64,000 bases of DNA from Amblyornis subalaris (GCA_018881555.1 JACAXG010000034.1:1994615-2058614), one strand, 5' to 3'. Shown: positions 12,265 to 26,660, counted from the stretch's first letter. Program-made: numbers and translations. Notes: a model not told the origin generated them from the letters alone.

Positions 12265-14112
12265 TAAGTATTTGTAAAGTGAACTTGTTTCTTACTTGGA
12301 GCATTGTGTGTGGTGTGGAACACACTCAGAGAAAACAATCTGCTTTGAGCATACCTGAACAAAACTGCTGGTTTTGTTTCCTACTCAAATGCATTAGTGA
12401 AAAAAACCAGACTTAAAGTTGACAAAATATCTTGTTCTGTCAAAATATTTTTTTCAAATTNTCTGACTCCTTACACACTGAATTTAGTTAAATATTATTT
12501 TAAAATGTCACAGCAAAATGAAAACTTGAAACATATGGTTTAAAAATGTCAAAAAAAAATCTATTTTATTTTCTGTTACTGAACATTATTTTTACTTTGT
12601 TTACTATCAGCGTCAAAAGACATTGAAATTATTTTGAGTGTGGAGCCTGAAATGGAGTTTTGTGACAAACTTTAGCTTCACTAGCTGTTTAAATAAATCT
12701 ACTTAACCAGTCTGTTTTTCTGCACTGCATGTTCTCTCAGCCAGGAAAATCTCCATGATGTTTATTTTCTGTCCCAGTCCCTATGTGTCATGAAGCATAT
12801 GTTGTAGGAGACTGATTGCATCTCAGACTGACAGCTGCTCTGCTCTTCCAGTTCTCTGTCATGAAGGAAGAGATCTACCACTTAAGCAAATAAATTCTTC
12901 AGTAATATGTTTGGACACTTGCCTTTAGAACTTAACCATTATAAACTCTGGGGTTCAGTTTGCCTGAAATCAGGATTCTGATTTCCTAATAGGCTTCTCT
13001 TTCAACTTTTATGGAGGTAGCAAATTCTAATGCATATTAATATCAATGCTTCTGGGAAACAGTATCTTATGCCACTCAAGTTATGAATTAATTCCTTCCA
13101 CTCATTCTATTTGCAATCCTCCTGGCAAAGCTGGAGCTGCAGAGAGCACACTCTGTCAGAACGCACACGAGCACAACCACATTCTCCACATCACCCAGCC
13201 CGTTCAGGAGGATTCTTTATGAACCATTTCTTTCCCACCAGAATTGTAGAAAGGGCTGAAACAGAGCAGGGCATCTCACAGGTGACCTATTGACAGACCT
13301 CCACACAGGATCACAGTACTTAATATTTCATACGAACTCTGAATTGCAGGTGTTATAGTACCATGATTGACGTAATTACAACAATTAGGGTTGGAAGAGG
13401 TATCATGAAGTTATTAATATACACAGTCTTTGTTACATGCAGAACACAGGCCTTTTTGACAAGGTGATTGAAGCAAGAGGATATCACTGCAAAACATTAA
13501 AATGACCAATCAGATCAAGGGGCAGAAAGAGGCCTTTTAGGAGATCTGTAAAATTGTTACCATATAAACCAGTATAGAAACTTCTGGGTTTTTTCCTTTA
13601 TTATATTTATTTGGGTTTTTTTTTNAAATTTTTTGTGAGTGTATTACATTAGAATCACACACTAAGATGTTTGTATAGCTCACAACAAATGTATTNGAAA
13701 TGAAATAAAACATTCTTTTTAATAAGCCCATATTATCATGACATTTCTTGTACTGGGAAGATAACCAAAAGTATTCAAACACAAGTGGTTAACAGAAACA
13801 ATCTTAGGTAAAAAAAAAGTGCTGTAATGTGACCAACTTTTTATCTGCTACGAGGTGACAANAGATATGCCTTCCAATAATCAAGGTACAAAAGAAAAGG
13901 CATTTCCTGTTTCACACAGACTGGTAGATATTGGCATCAATGCGACAAGCGAGGAAGATCATTGCACAACATCTCAACAATGACCATCACACAAATACTC
14001 TAATTAGTGCCTAATTTGTTCAATGATCTTTCATGTACAGTGTAAACTACCTTCTCTCCTCCAGAAGCTGTATTATCTATCCAATATTTAGGTTAAAAGA
14101 TTATAATCCTCC

Positions 14113-14136
14113 TTTATTATTATTATTATTATTTTT
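14113..14136. repeat. (TTA)n microsatellite
   Basis: About seven uninterrupted TTA/ATT units, ending in a T-run. Confidence 0.9.
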
Positions 14137-17100
14137 TAAATTCCATTTTGTTATCCCGGTAGCATTCTCCCATGGCTATCCAAGTAAATTTTTTGCCACA
14201 GGTTGGAAATCACCATCAGTAACCAGCATGTTTCTGTCCATGCACTCCACATCTGGAAATGTATTCTCCATGCTTGTGCTGGGAATGAAAAGAATTGGAA
14301 GCAGACCTAACCCTTCTGCCAAATTTTCTTCAGAAGAGTTATGCAAATATATATGGATGACAACAAAAGAAGTTCAGAAAACCTGAGTTTGCCCAGCCGT
14401 CTAACTGGAATACAGATTTAGTATTTAACTTTGCCTTTTTTGGGTTGNTTTTTTTCTTTTTAGTTCTGAACATTCAGTGTATTCAGCCACCTCANTGCAC
14501 CAACAATGAACTAAAAAGTACAAAATTATAGACTGCTTATAGAAGCAAATATATCAAATTATCAATATTTCATTTTGGTACAAAAAATGAAAAATGTATA
14601 TTTTGAATAAAGGCAAAACAAATAACATACTCATAAGACTGTTTGAGTTCTGTCCTATAGGCCACAATTCATCGATATTTACTTTCTTTATAAACAGCTC
14701 TAAAGTACACAGAGTTTTTTCCAGGCTTCAGACTGACACGTTAAGCTTTTCTGTCTTTGGATAAAACTAACTCAGATTTTAGAATGCGTTAGATGAACTC
14801 ATGACTTCCAAAGATTAAGGTAATACTTGTGAAAATTATTTTAAAGAGATCAAATTNATCTATAGTTTTGTCCATGTTGATACAATGGATTTTTAATAAA
14901 ATAGTAAGTAAATGAAGCTTAAACCTGGAAGAAGAAAGCCAGCAATTTTGAAGAGTAGTAAACAGTTTGGTTTGCAAACCAATTCTCCTCCTGCTGAAAT
15001 AAACAGCGTTTTGCCATTGTGTTTACTGAAAATAGGATTCTACTGCTTATTTGGGAGTAACATTGTGAGATTCCTATGAATTACAGAGAAAGAAAAACTA
15101 TTTGGAAGATACTATTAACTTTCATTCATGAATTCAAGGTGCTTCATCACAAAACACACATGTATATAGATATCTAATGTATATATGTGTACATCTGTAA
15201 TAAATATATGGATAAGACTGATTTTCATGATGATATGAAGACAAACATTTGAATAGACAGAGACAGAAAGAAACCATTTAAGGTATATTGGGTCTTGAAA
15301 CTGATTCTATAGTGGATTGTTTTTTGGCAGAGTTACTGACACTGATTATTTCTGACTCAAAAGTTGTGACCTCCACTGTGTCCTTTTCCTGCTGGTCATG
15401 CTGCATTACAATTGCTACAATAGTGGTATGAAATCTTATCATTTATATACAGCAAAGTTTTCTAAAGGAGTACAATTTTTATGTGTATATTACATATTTC
15501 TGGGTATTATTTCTTTGCTTGCTGGTTTCAGACCATAAGTACTTGCCTTTTTACAGCAANGTTCATCATTTGGCAGCTTCAAGAACTGACTGTTCATGCA
15601 AATAAAGCAAAAGGGTTTTGGCTTTAATGTCAAATGATACAACTGCTCTTATGATTAGCATAGACTTTCAGCCCTGTTGCCTGTCAAAAATGCAAATGCT
15701 TTTCCTTCTACTGCCACATAAAATACTCCTCTGTATATTACAATGCAGCCCACACCCAAGCCAATCAAAAATGATCAAAGTTCAGTGAAAGAATCAATGT
15801 GATCTGGAAAAGAAACTCCATGTTGGAATGTCAACCATTCTTTGACAGGAACAGTGAGAATTACTACTTCTGTAATGCAGTAGTAGTTCAAGAAGAATTC
15901 CTCCTTCCACATAATTAAAGAACACATGAAAACACAGGAACAAAATAACATATTGCCTTCTTAGAAGCATCTAGCATTTTAGTTGAATGTCTTGGGGTGG
16001 ACTAATGTTGCTGCATCTGTGGGACTAGAGGGACCATAGATGGCTTTCATGTGTCTCAATCATCACAAACTTACGTAGCAAGAGTAAAGGNAGGACCTGG
16101 TATCTCATAAACATCTAAGTCCAATAAACAGTCTTGTGGCAGTCCCAAAATTCTTCCCTCAGTCAAACACATGGCAAGGGAACATCTGACATGCCAGCTG
16201 ATAGAATGAAATTGCTCTGAGATGACAGGGAAAATCGGTATTTTGCAGCTAGTGCCCATGCTATCACATACTCATCCAAATGTATTTTGCGAAACTGGAA
16301 TGTGCTAATAAAAAAGTGTTTGCAAACTATAGCAGTTTCTGAGAACCTCAAGAACATGCTGTCAAGACAACATGTATTAAGAAATATGACTATGATAATG
16401 AAAGATCCAAAGCAGAAAATGACATCCTTTCAAATACTGGAAACCCTTTTCTCCTTTAGAAAATGAATCAATTTTCAATTTAGCTTCACCTTTTTTTTCA
16501 TACAGTTTCTGAGTATGTAACATTGAATATTGCTGGAATAAAAAATTGTGTCTGAAAAGAATTTAGTGGTCTACCTTTACCTTGAGGTGTAATTTTCTAC
16601 TGAATTGAGGTTCTTAAGATAAATTTTAATCTCTCAACTCCTTATTTGTCATTGACAAGGAGAAGCAGGGAAAGAACAATAAATCCCTCTTTGTAGATGC
16701 AGGATAAAATGAAACTACTCAAGCATTTGCCTTACACTACCAAATAGGAACTTCAGTTCCTTAGGACCCATTTGCTGGACCTCTCTCCCTTACTTATTAC
16801 ACATTTGTCTAAAATGAATTTTTAGGTTACCTTAGAAAAATGCTTCTTACATGAAAGACATTAAAAACCTTGTCTAGATTGTACAAGGAGCACTAACAGC
16901 TTTTTATTTTCTTTGTCTGATGTAGTATTAAAAAGAATGAATATGTTTCAGAGATACCTGGATGGATATTTGCAAAGACAAATCTGCGCAGTAACTTCTA
17001 AATCCATGTTTGCCTCGTGCAGGCGGCAAACAGAATCCATATGCATCCCCTGTTTGCTAGGCTGTGAATAGGTGTGAGTATATGGATGCTCTTGGTTTCC

Positions 17101-17490
17101 ATTATCAAAATACCTCACAGGCTTTACAGTTCTTGCCTATCAAGCGGAACAGCACTCTCAGCTTGCAGGTGAGGCAATGGACCCTGAGACTACACGTGAT
17201 TTACTCAAGGTCAGAGATGAAATCTGCATTAATATTTGAACTCAAGTGTTTTGATCTCTAAAATCTCACTGATTCAATCATTATATTATCCTTCATCTAT
17301 GCAGGCTATAAAGCTGAGCACATACCTATGGCACTTTCTGAATTAGAGTGAGAACCCTCAATCTCTTGCTGCAGGAAAATAAATAACTTTGAGACAAGNT
17401 TTTGATGAGAATGAAATATTCAAATGTACAGTCAGGCACATCAAATGTTATTATTTAATACAAGCCAAAAATCCCCAAACAAACCAAACT

Positions 17491-17504
17491 AAAAAAAAAA
17501 AAAA
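17491..17504. repeat. A14 homopolymer in an A-rich tract
   Basis: Fourteen A flanked on both sides by aaacc-type motifs, similar in composition to the tract at 7751-7837. Confidence 0.9.
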
Positions 17505-19320
17505 CCAAACAGACTCTCCATAATGAACAGGCTTTTAGGTACAAGACTCTATCAAATTCTGTAAGTTTGGGACAGGGACTGGCTGGATTCTGTAAGGAGA
17601 ATTACAACTCAGTTGACAACTAAAGCAAACACCACTAGGTAATAAGTTGCAATGTCCTTGTCATCTGTCCAATTTTATAAAGCCTGTGAATTTTTTTCTT
17701 GTTAGTTTGAGATGAATCAGGACCTTGAGGAAGACATAGCAGGTTTTTACAGTGTATTTAGCTACACCTCTGTCCTCAATTCTTTCTTGGTTCCCTCAGA
17801 TGTCCTTGGAGTTTTAGCAAAAAGGATAATTTTCCCTACTCAGTACTTTACTGGCCAGCCAACCCCTGGACAGTTTCTGTATATATCTGCCCAAATTCTA
17901 CAGAGGTGTTTTGCTTTCCTGAACTTTGTGGCCAGATTCTTATTTTTACTGATACTTTCCATCACCAGTTATCATGGAAAAGAACTAAGGCTGGAGAAGG
18001 CACTCACTTTGCCCTGGTGGAAAACCTTAACTATGCCTATAATGCATCTGGCTTGAACCTCAGAACTCTGTTGTAGGATTGGTAATGTTTTTCCCCCTCT
18101 TGAGGGAACTTAGGCAGATTCCTTCCAGCCCAGCACTGCTGCCAGAGCAGGGAGCAGGATGTTACAGCAGACTGTCCTCCAGTGGACAGCACCAGAACTG
18201 ACAGCCCTGGATTCTGCATGGTAACTGCTGACCAATTTACAAATCCAAGCTTTCACATCAGAAAATTGTGCATTTTATTCTGTATCTCGTTCTATTCCTC
18301 TGCAGACTGCCAAATTGAAAGGGCCTGCAGCAGATGGATCACTGACAGAGTTGCAGGGACCATTTAATTAAACGGTGCCTATCAGGGCAGCTTTCAGGAG
18401 CCTGAAACTTCACAGCTGGATTTTCATTACACAGCAACACGGAAGATGTCAATGAACTGACATCTCTATTACCTGTTAATGTAGGATGAATAAATTTAAT
18501 GAAAAAATAGATACATCTTTCAAAGTATATGTTTAAATGTCCGTTAACGGTAAAAAAAAGAAAATCTATACTACCGTTCAGTCTAAATCCAAGAACCTTC
18601 CCAGTCCATTTGATCTTCTCAGAAACGGGGGTAATCGTGGAGGTTTTAACACTGTAATTGGTGTTGCCTTATAGAAGCACCTGAGACCTGCTCTTTCAAT
18701 TTAGACATCCTTTTTGCATGTGGATAATATTTTCCAGTAATCTCATTCCATTAGAAAGAGGTTGTTTATTATTTAATTTTTACTCTAGCACATGACAGAA
18801 AAACAGGGGTGTTGTCAAGCTAATTAATACTACTTATCTTGAATTCCAGCAAATTAATATTGCATGTAANGGCCTCAGTCTGGCTTCTAACAAACACAGA
18901 AGTCACAAAGCCATTGTCACAGGGAAGAAAAGGAGCTTCTGAGACAGGTGCTCTAAAAAGGATGTCAAATGTCTGTACAGAGCACAAAGCATTCNAATAT
19001 GTTAAGATCAAGAGCACTGCCTTCAACTAATCAGCCTACTCCGAAAATGAAAAGGTCATCAATTAGAAACATTGCATGTATTTTATCATCTTTCTGTGAT
19101 AAAGAAGTGGGAGAGAGCTGCTTCAGGAATTGTGTTAAAACCATCACTCAATCTATTACAAAAACTATCGATGCAGTTACGTGTCATTAGTGGCAATTAG
19201 TGAGAGGTTAAATGCTTCATGGTACAGTGATATTGTGCATTAATTGGAAACCACTCATGAGAAAGAAAATCCTGATGAAATTAGGTTTAGTATTTCAGAA
19301 CAACTAGTCACTTCTTGCAA

Positions 19321-19360
19321 AGAAGAGGTCCTTGAAAAGACTCCTTGAAAAGAAGAGGTA
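19321..19360 (+). repeat. Nested short direct duplications
   Basis: The string agaagaggt occurs at both ends of this 40-bp segment. Between them ccttgaaaaga is present twice, the second copy running into the repeated flank. This is best explained by one or two slippage events. Confidence 0.75.
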
Positions 19361-22300
19361 TATTTTTGGTGATTTTACTTTTTTTTTACCATCCTTATTT
19401 TATATTTTGCATGTTCAAACTTGTAGAATAGAGTGGAAGCAGACTTGNAAGAATGAGGCTCTCCAGTGATCTAGGAGAGAGAAGGAAATGTGAATGGGTG
19501 ACCAGAGTAAGACTCTGAAATACTGAATTGGCATCTGACTCATGACAGTCTTCACCTACTTGCCCTCAAGCAGATGTCTTTTATTTCAATTCTGTACCTA
19601 TAAAGGAGGGTAGGTAGTAAAAACAATAATTAAAGAAATACTTTTAGATGCTGTGGAAGGTGCACATACTTAAATAGATGTTGCAAACAGAAAATGCCTG
19701 TAAACCTAATTCAGAGGACAATTCATTCTAATCAGAGAACTGTGTGATGTGAAAACTGTATNATGTGGGAAATGTAGCCCTTGGGAAAGGGGAGAGCTGC
19801 AGAGCTCAGCTGACTAATGCAGGATTGTCCTGCAGCCTGTCTGCCAGGGCACTGCTGCGCAGAGCAGGCTGACTGGCACAACTTAGTCAATCACTGCGTA
19901 AGGACACAAGAACAGTCATGGGTCAGATGAAAGTACCTCTAGACCAGTACTTTGGTCNTAATGTTGGCCAAGGAGTGGATATTTGTGAAACAAATAGACA
20001 GCAATTATTTTCACAGAATGCCCTCCCACAAATGTGAACAGAAATTTCCTAAACTGAATGAAGACTCTGAATGATAAGCAAGTGACACCTGTGTCATAGC
20101 CAACAAATCTTTATCTGGGGCAGGCTGTTGTCCCTGTTCCANGCTAAAAAAAGAGTGCAGGACTGTTAGCCCAAGGTGAACCTAAAATGGGCCTAACTTT
20201 AGCCCAAGATGTTACTCCAGCTCCTGGGAAGTTCACCATAACAGCATTGAGGTCTCACAGAAGTAACTCAGCTCTTATGTCACTGGACATAGGCATTAAT
20301 CTCCATGTATCTCATCCCAGCTCATGAAATTGGGGCAATACTAATACTGTACCCAACAGAAATGAGGTGCCTCAATGTCAGAAATTACAGAGAAATGAGG
20401 AAAATTGGATTTTCTTNTTGGCAGTATAAAAAAGGTAAATATTTCTTTAGGAAGGTTATAACATTCAAGTGAAGAATCATGTCATGGGCCTGTCTGCATC
20501 ACCTACATTCCATCTGCCTCCCTTTGCAGCTTGGAACAGGTTGTGCCAGAACACCTCAAAAAGAGAAACAAACAAACAGCCACACCTCCCCAACTNTCAT
20601 CAGCTGAGAGAGGATTTTCCAATTTGGACTCCTGGTTTAGAATTTCTCCACCAATGTGCTTGTGTTCCAAGAACAGCTATTTTACATTTTACAGCAATAT
20701 TGAAAACTGCAAAGTTAGAAAGATACCCCAGCCCCCAAAAAATATATTATGTGGCACATGAGGAAGACACATTTTATTGGATGNCTAATAATGTGCTAAA
20801 GGTTCTGTCATTCATGAGTAATTTGGTTATCAAAACGGAAAGGTCACAAGATATTTGCTGGTTTCGCATATAACCTGTGCCAACTATATATAAATGTAGA
20901 TGTATGGACAAAGTGAGGAAATTTGTGGGCTTTGTCCTGTATGACAAATCTGCTTTTTCATGGTAGTCTGAATGAAACTTTCTGATAGAGCTTATTTGAG
21001 TAATGTGAGTGGGATCCTAGGCTGAAAGAAAGAAAACTACATTTGTATAAATTCCCTGTCTCCATGGATTGCATGCTGAACATTTAAGGCAGGATGCTGG
21101 AAATTTCCTNGCTTGCTAAACCAGTCATTCACATCTGGAGAAGTGGTTCCAAGGTGTTCTGTCACCTGAGAAAGAGGCTCTTTCCTATTCCATACCTGCT
21201 GACTTCTACCCCTCTCTCTCCTGTGGAGGCTCCATTCCACCTGCAGCTGCAGCCGTGGCAGTGGCACAGGAGAGGAGCATCCCTACCCCGAGGCTGCCAC
21301 ACTGAGAACACAGTGTCACTCAGGGCCTCTGCATGACCGGTGAGGCCCCNTCACTGCTGATAAGTGAACAAAAATGCACCAAAGGATGTTTGATCCTTGG
21401 CAATCCTCAAAGGCAGGTGAATTTGATAGGTTTCACAGCAACTGTTTTAACTTTTCTCTCAATTGTCGGAGTTTTTTATCATCAAAGCTGGGAATTTAGT
21501 TGAAGACCTTCAAAAAAAACCCAACCAAATCACTCCTCAGAGCTTCAAATGCATGAGCCAATTTAAGAATTTTGTATACTGATATATATATAGGGGACCT
21601 ACAAGTGTGTTGCACAAACATTGTGTCATGCCTGATCTAAGACATCAAGAAGACATTTTCCAGGCTTTTGAAATTTTCCAAGAGTTCTGTTGAGAATATC
21701 TTTTGTTCTCTATTGGTTTACAACTGCATTAATGGTGCTACTATTTAGGTCCAGCAGTGATCCAGAATACTTAACTACTTTGAAAAATACGTATTATCCT
21801 TTAAACAAATGATATATTAACTTATCTTTGTGACTCATATTGGGTTTGTAGTTTTTCATAATTTTTGTTTANAAACTCCGAATTTGAGGTTATTTGCTTA
21901 TTTATTACAACATATTTTTCAAGTTTCAAAATTTGCTGCATTTTCTTCAGACTTGACGATATCAAGCACTACCACCTTTTCGCCAGTTGCTGAACCCCTC
22001 TGCCATCCCTGCACTGCCAAATATAAAAAAGGTAGATAAACATGGAAGATGAAAATGAAATGGGAACAGATGGGCTCATCTGCTATTATACCTCCGAAAA
22101 GACTGAGAGCCTCACAGAGATTTATAAACCTTCTGGAGTCCAGACATTTGGTGATCNCATAAAATGATCCTGAAAGTGTTTTAAATAAGTAATTGAAAAT
22201 ACAATTCTGTGTGGAATACAGGAAACTTCTCAAGTCAACACTGAACNAACAAAGAGAAAACAATTAGGACCCAAAAGCTTTTGCAAGTGTACATAACTTG

Positions 22301-23891
22301 AGTAAGCAAACTTATATAAGATTCCAGAAAAGGTGTTCCTCCCCCTAAGATGTCAGCCAAGAAAAAAGCAATTTTTAAATAAACGTGGTGAGATGACTTG
22401 ACTAACAAAAATGATGCTGATCTGGCCTGCCACCAGGATGTATGAGCTATCTGTTTTTCTCTGCAAGAAGAGATGTAACGTTTCTTGGTCTGGTAGCAGT
22501 TGCTCCATCAAATCTGTGAGGCTCTTCCCTTTTCGGACTAAATAAAACTGGGCAAGTATTCTGCTGTCCCCCTCCTCTGCTTCTGTCAGTGAGTCTTGGG
22601 TTTGCTTCTGTATATATTAAAGNAGCAGTAATGCAGTGGTGAGTGTGTCCCTACAAAGATATACCTGCTTATCTATTATATGCTCAGCTTCTTGGTGAGG
22701 ATGAAATTAGAGTTAACAGAATTAACAATTCAGGAAATATCTGAATATCTTACCTCCCCACTTTCAGCAAAATTTAAGGAACTGATTTTCTAAAGCCTGC
22801 TCTGTTGTAATGGCTTTCTTTCTAAAATGTCCCTCTTTCTCAGTAGGATGTTGTAAAGTGTTGGCCATGAAATAAGGACAGAAAAGTATTACTTAATATA
22901 ATTTGTATAAACTGAATTTAAAACAGCAAGCTCCGGCTCTATGAAATTTCATACAGCAAGGACTGATACCCCCCAAGGCAGTCGTGGCTAATGGATTGAT
23001 TCACAAAAATCCGAGTCAGTTTGCTAGGAGTCCAAAAAGAACATTAAAGCCCATGACTTTGAACAGTACCAGCTGAAGCAGTTGAACTGAAAAAATTCCG
23101 GGAAATTTCATCAGCTGGCTTCCAAACTGTGTGATATGTAGGAGATGTTCAAAATGGAATTGCTCCAAGGACAGAGGTCAGAAAATATTCAAGCAATAAA
23201 CTTGAAACATTTTCAAGCAGTAGAAAAAAAATATTTCGAGATGGAATTTTCTAGAAAATATGAATAAAAACCATTGCCACACCAGCTGTCAATACNTGCT
23301 AACAGAAACACCACTTGTTTACCCATAACATCATTTTCAGCAACACATTTCCATGCTTTTCCCAACATTAACCAAAGCTTTGACCTCAAAGTCACGGAAA
23401 AACCTTGAGAGACTTTGTAAGGAAAAGAAAAAGAAAAAATAGGGCCCAAACCTCAGCACCAGCAAGGGAAAACGAGAAAGATAACTACCTGGTGTGAAAC
23501 AATGACTTATATCAAATTTCTCCAAAACTGCTTTTTCATTCAGCCACAGAAAGAACTTTTCAGGCTAAAAATCCAAATTAACTTAGTCTGCAAGAAATAG
23601 CATTTAAAAGAGGGGAAAGGTTACAGGTTTTCACAAGTCAACTTCTAAAACTTGTTCTGAGAGACAGAATTAATACATGTGAATTGGTTTTGCTTTGTTC
23701 TTTTTCATTAAGTTATGGGTAGAGAGGACTGGGTTTTCTAAAAACAACTTGAAAGAAAGTCCAGTATTAGTAGAATGCAGTGCTTTTGAAAGTCTGCGTT
23801 CAACAGCCTTCTGGCATAAGAATTTCACAGAAATTTATAAAACAATGTGAGAAATAGAACTGGAAGTCAAGAAAACACCATAAAATAATCC

Positions 23892-23910
23892 TTTTTTTTT
23901 TTTTTTTTTT
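23892..23910. repeat. T19 homopolymer
   Basis: Nineteen uninterrupted T. It could be the poly-A tail of a minus-strand retroposed sequence, but the adjacent sequence (23911 onwards) is not a recognised element and no target-site duplication is evident. Confidence 0.92.
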
Positions 23911-25590
23911 CTCCTCAAATGTTTTAATTCTGTAAGTGTAATTCTAGCCTGATTGCTTCAGGCTTAATGTTCAAACTGTGAGTTGGGTTCCATTTTAAGG
24001 TGTTCTCAGATGAACAGCAGTGCTTCCAATTCAACAAAACAAGCACAATGTCAAATTCCATGCAGTCCTGTTCTCCTGAATACAAACCAGAGCAATGTGA
24101 ATTCATTATGACATGGTGAAAACAAACCCCACCATTTTTGTTTGAAACCAATTAAATCAATTGATGTCTGTATTTTTGCTGCCATTTAAAAATGGATATA
24201 AGTGAAGGCAANAAAGTCTTTTTCCAGCAAACTGATTTATTGTGATAGTTTTCAAATTTCCTCTACAACTGTATGTCTATTTTGGCCTTATTTTCTGTTC
24301 AAGTGTTTTGGAAAACAGACCAATCAGGTTCATCTGATCTAAGTCTAAATACACATTTCATAAAATATAGGATTATCTGGGGAGGGAGAGGAGAATGAGG
24401 GGCTGACACAGCATGGGGAACTTAAAAGAAATTCAATTATCATAATGTATTTTCATGGTAATTTGGTTAATTTCTTACAGAGAGACATTGAGATCTGAAA
24501 ATGTATAAAAAATGGAGAGAGAAAGTTTGGAAGTTGGAGCTCCATCTAGAAAATGCTACATCCCCTTCAGTTAAAGAAATAAAAATTTTTGGAGTATTTT
24601 ATCAAAAGGAATAAACTTGCAGGACTTCAAATTTTTAACTCTCAACTTCTAGGTAAATGTTGTAACTGATACCAGAAATAGTTAATGTGTAATATAATAA
24701 AAGACGGACTCAACGGTTACAGTGTACTCTAAAGCTTGAAAGTGATCACTTTGTTAGAAGAAATTATTTTGGGATTAGTTCAAGGAGGAAATTTTTAGTG
24801 CAAAATAGTAAAAAGTGTACCTACTTCATCTTGGATCAGATATAGGTCTTAAAAACTACTTGTTTCTCTAGGCCATATTTTAAACAAATATTTTGGTAGC
24901 TAAAGCACAATTTGCAACCATTTTTTTTCTCTATTGTATCAACAGTGGTGAGGTTCCAAGTCTCACTTTCTTTCCAATACTTCTGTCGTGCTCTCACTTG
25001 GTACAGATCTCCTTTCCTGCCTCCTTCACTTGTGCCTCCCAGGAACAAAGCTGCCAACTAAATCCTTGAAAACTACTTTGTGATCTAAACATTTTTATTT
25101 CTATAATGTTGAATCATGCAGGGAGCTTTCCATGCAGCATTTATTTGCAGCAAGGAAAACGCTATAAAGTTGAACGGCTATTTGAGCTCTGAGGTCATTC
25201 AAAGCACAGTGGAATTAAAGTTACACTGTGCCACAAAACCCTTCAGTAACTGAGGTATGGAAAAAGCGAGAGGAAATTGAAAAGATGGAAATGCATGGGG
25301 TATTTAGGGCTGAGGTTACCACCTCAATTACACAGAAGAGTAAAACAAAATGAACATAGATAAGGTCAAAACNTAGTTTGATATTTCTGTGCAGCTTAAA
25401 GGACAAAGAAAAGGATTTATTTTAAAAAATTTCCTTACAATTCTCTATAAAGTATTCTCTCCCAAATAACCAGACAATATAGGTTTAGCAACTGGAAGTG
25501 TGGAGATATGAATGCTCTTCAAGATGTTACAGCTTCCCTACCACCAGCAATGCTCTACGCAGCCTCCAGGGTACATATTTTCAGTTAAAA

Positions 25591-25593
25591 ACA

Positions 25594-25640
<47 letters not shown>
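25591..25640. repeat. (AC)n/(AT)n compound microsatellite
   Basis: An AT stretch, an uninterrupted AC run of about twelve units (from about 25603), then an AT run of seven or more units. It is probably length-polymorphic and would suit use as a marker. Confidence 0.95.
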
Positions 25641-26598
25641 CTCCCGCATATTAAATTTATAAAGCTCATTTTGAATGCATTTTAGATGCAACTTTTCCCT
25701 ATGCAAAAGGTTAAAACTCTGAGGAGGTCAAGGAATATTGGTAAAGGATCAGAAAAGATTGCTTCTCCTCCCATTTGCATGTACTCTGGGGCTAAAAGAA
25801 GGTCTGTGAAGCACATCCCTTGAATGATCACAATGTCCTCTCATGGGTACCACTGATGCTCTTCCATAGAATGCCATGAACTAGAAATGCAGTAAAATGG
25901 AGTAACAGATTTTCTTCTTTCTCAGCCCAGCCAGTCCATTTCCCACCAGTTTGGCCTCTTTCCTAAGGTAAATCCAACCCTGAATGTCTCTCTTTTCCCT
26001 TTGCAGAAACATGTGTCCTGTTCCTCGGGAAAGGAAAGAACGTTATCTTTTGAGCCTGTCATACAACAGGCCAGCCTGTCTAACTTACAAGGTCAGAAGA
26101 CTCAGAAAAGTGAGGTTTTTCTTCTCTTTTCAAACGAAATGGAGTGATAAGTGCTTACTTGATTAAACCAGCGGATAAGAACATCTATTGTAATTCNTTC
26201 CTCTTTTCTCATTTCTTCCTTTGGCTCCAAGAGATAAGAAAGGAGAACTTTTAGCCTGGCATTGATCCAAGCTTTGAAAGGACTTGCTGATCATGGATAA
26301 TGTTCTTATTCAAATGAGCAGTCCCCTTGAAGCAAATACTTATGTTGCCTGACTGTAATGAACAGGATTTAATCCTATATTTTAAATGAATTTTTATCAC
26401 ATGAAGGTATATTTATATATTCCAGTCTCTAATCTGACTGGATTTTGCCACTGACTTCTGCTAAAGAAGAATCTACAGCACTTGGAGTCATCAAGTTAGA
26501 TCACAGTTAAATATCTTTCCCTTAAATGTATGCTTCCATAAAGAAAATATAAACGGTCACGATAAAGGACAACAAAATTAGGAATTTCAAATTTCATA

Positions 26599-26660
26599 TT
26601 AAATATATTTGTATTTATATACTAATTAAAAATTTATACACTAAATACAAATATATTTAA
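26599..26660. repeat. Perfect 19-bp inverted repeat with 24-nt loop
   Basis: Left arm 26599-26617 (ttaaatatatttgtattta) is the exact reverse complement of right arm 26642-26660. The 24 bases between are AT-rich. The arms contain only two G/C pairs between them, so stability as a hairpin would be moderate. Pairing does not extend cleanly beyond the arms. It could be the collapsed ends of a tiny MITE, a cruciform-prone AT palindrome, or a product of template switching. Confidence 0.9.

Larger units (their letters stand above)
10443..25590. other. Long AT-rich non-coding stretch
   Basis: Fifteen kilobases without a recognisable gene, RNA or full-length mobile element. Contents listed separately are a 20-bp tandem duplication (11306), a 19-bp palindrome (12246), a TTA microsatellite (14113), an A14 run (17491), nested short duplications (19321) and a T19 run (23892). 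Around 13940-14040 and 18340-18490 the sequence is complex and contains homeodomain-type TAATTA cores, so these are weak candidates for regulatory elements. A frame at 17712-18056 of about 114 codons has no recognisable domain and is probably chance. Confidence 0.65.

Noticed and set aside
15160..15215. Possible hairpin in acacatgtatata...atatatgtgt
   Set aside because: The arms match only partially once aligned, and the region is simple TA-rich sequence.
17712..18056. 114-codon plus-strand frame with hydrophobic segments
   Set aside because: Hydrophobic runs are expected from T-rich DNA. No family resemblance, and no support for start or splicing.
23892..23910. T19 run as the poly-A tail of a minus-strand processed pseudogene
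   Set aside because: The sequence that would be the body shows no gene similarity, and no target-site duplication was found.
25591..25640. Microsatellite as part of a CRISPR-like or minisatellite array
   Set aside because: It is a simple AC/AT dinucleotide repeat without spacers.
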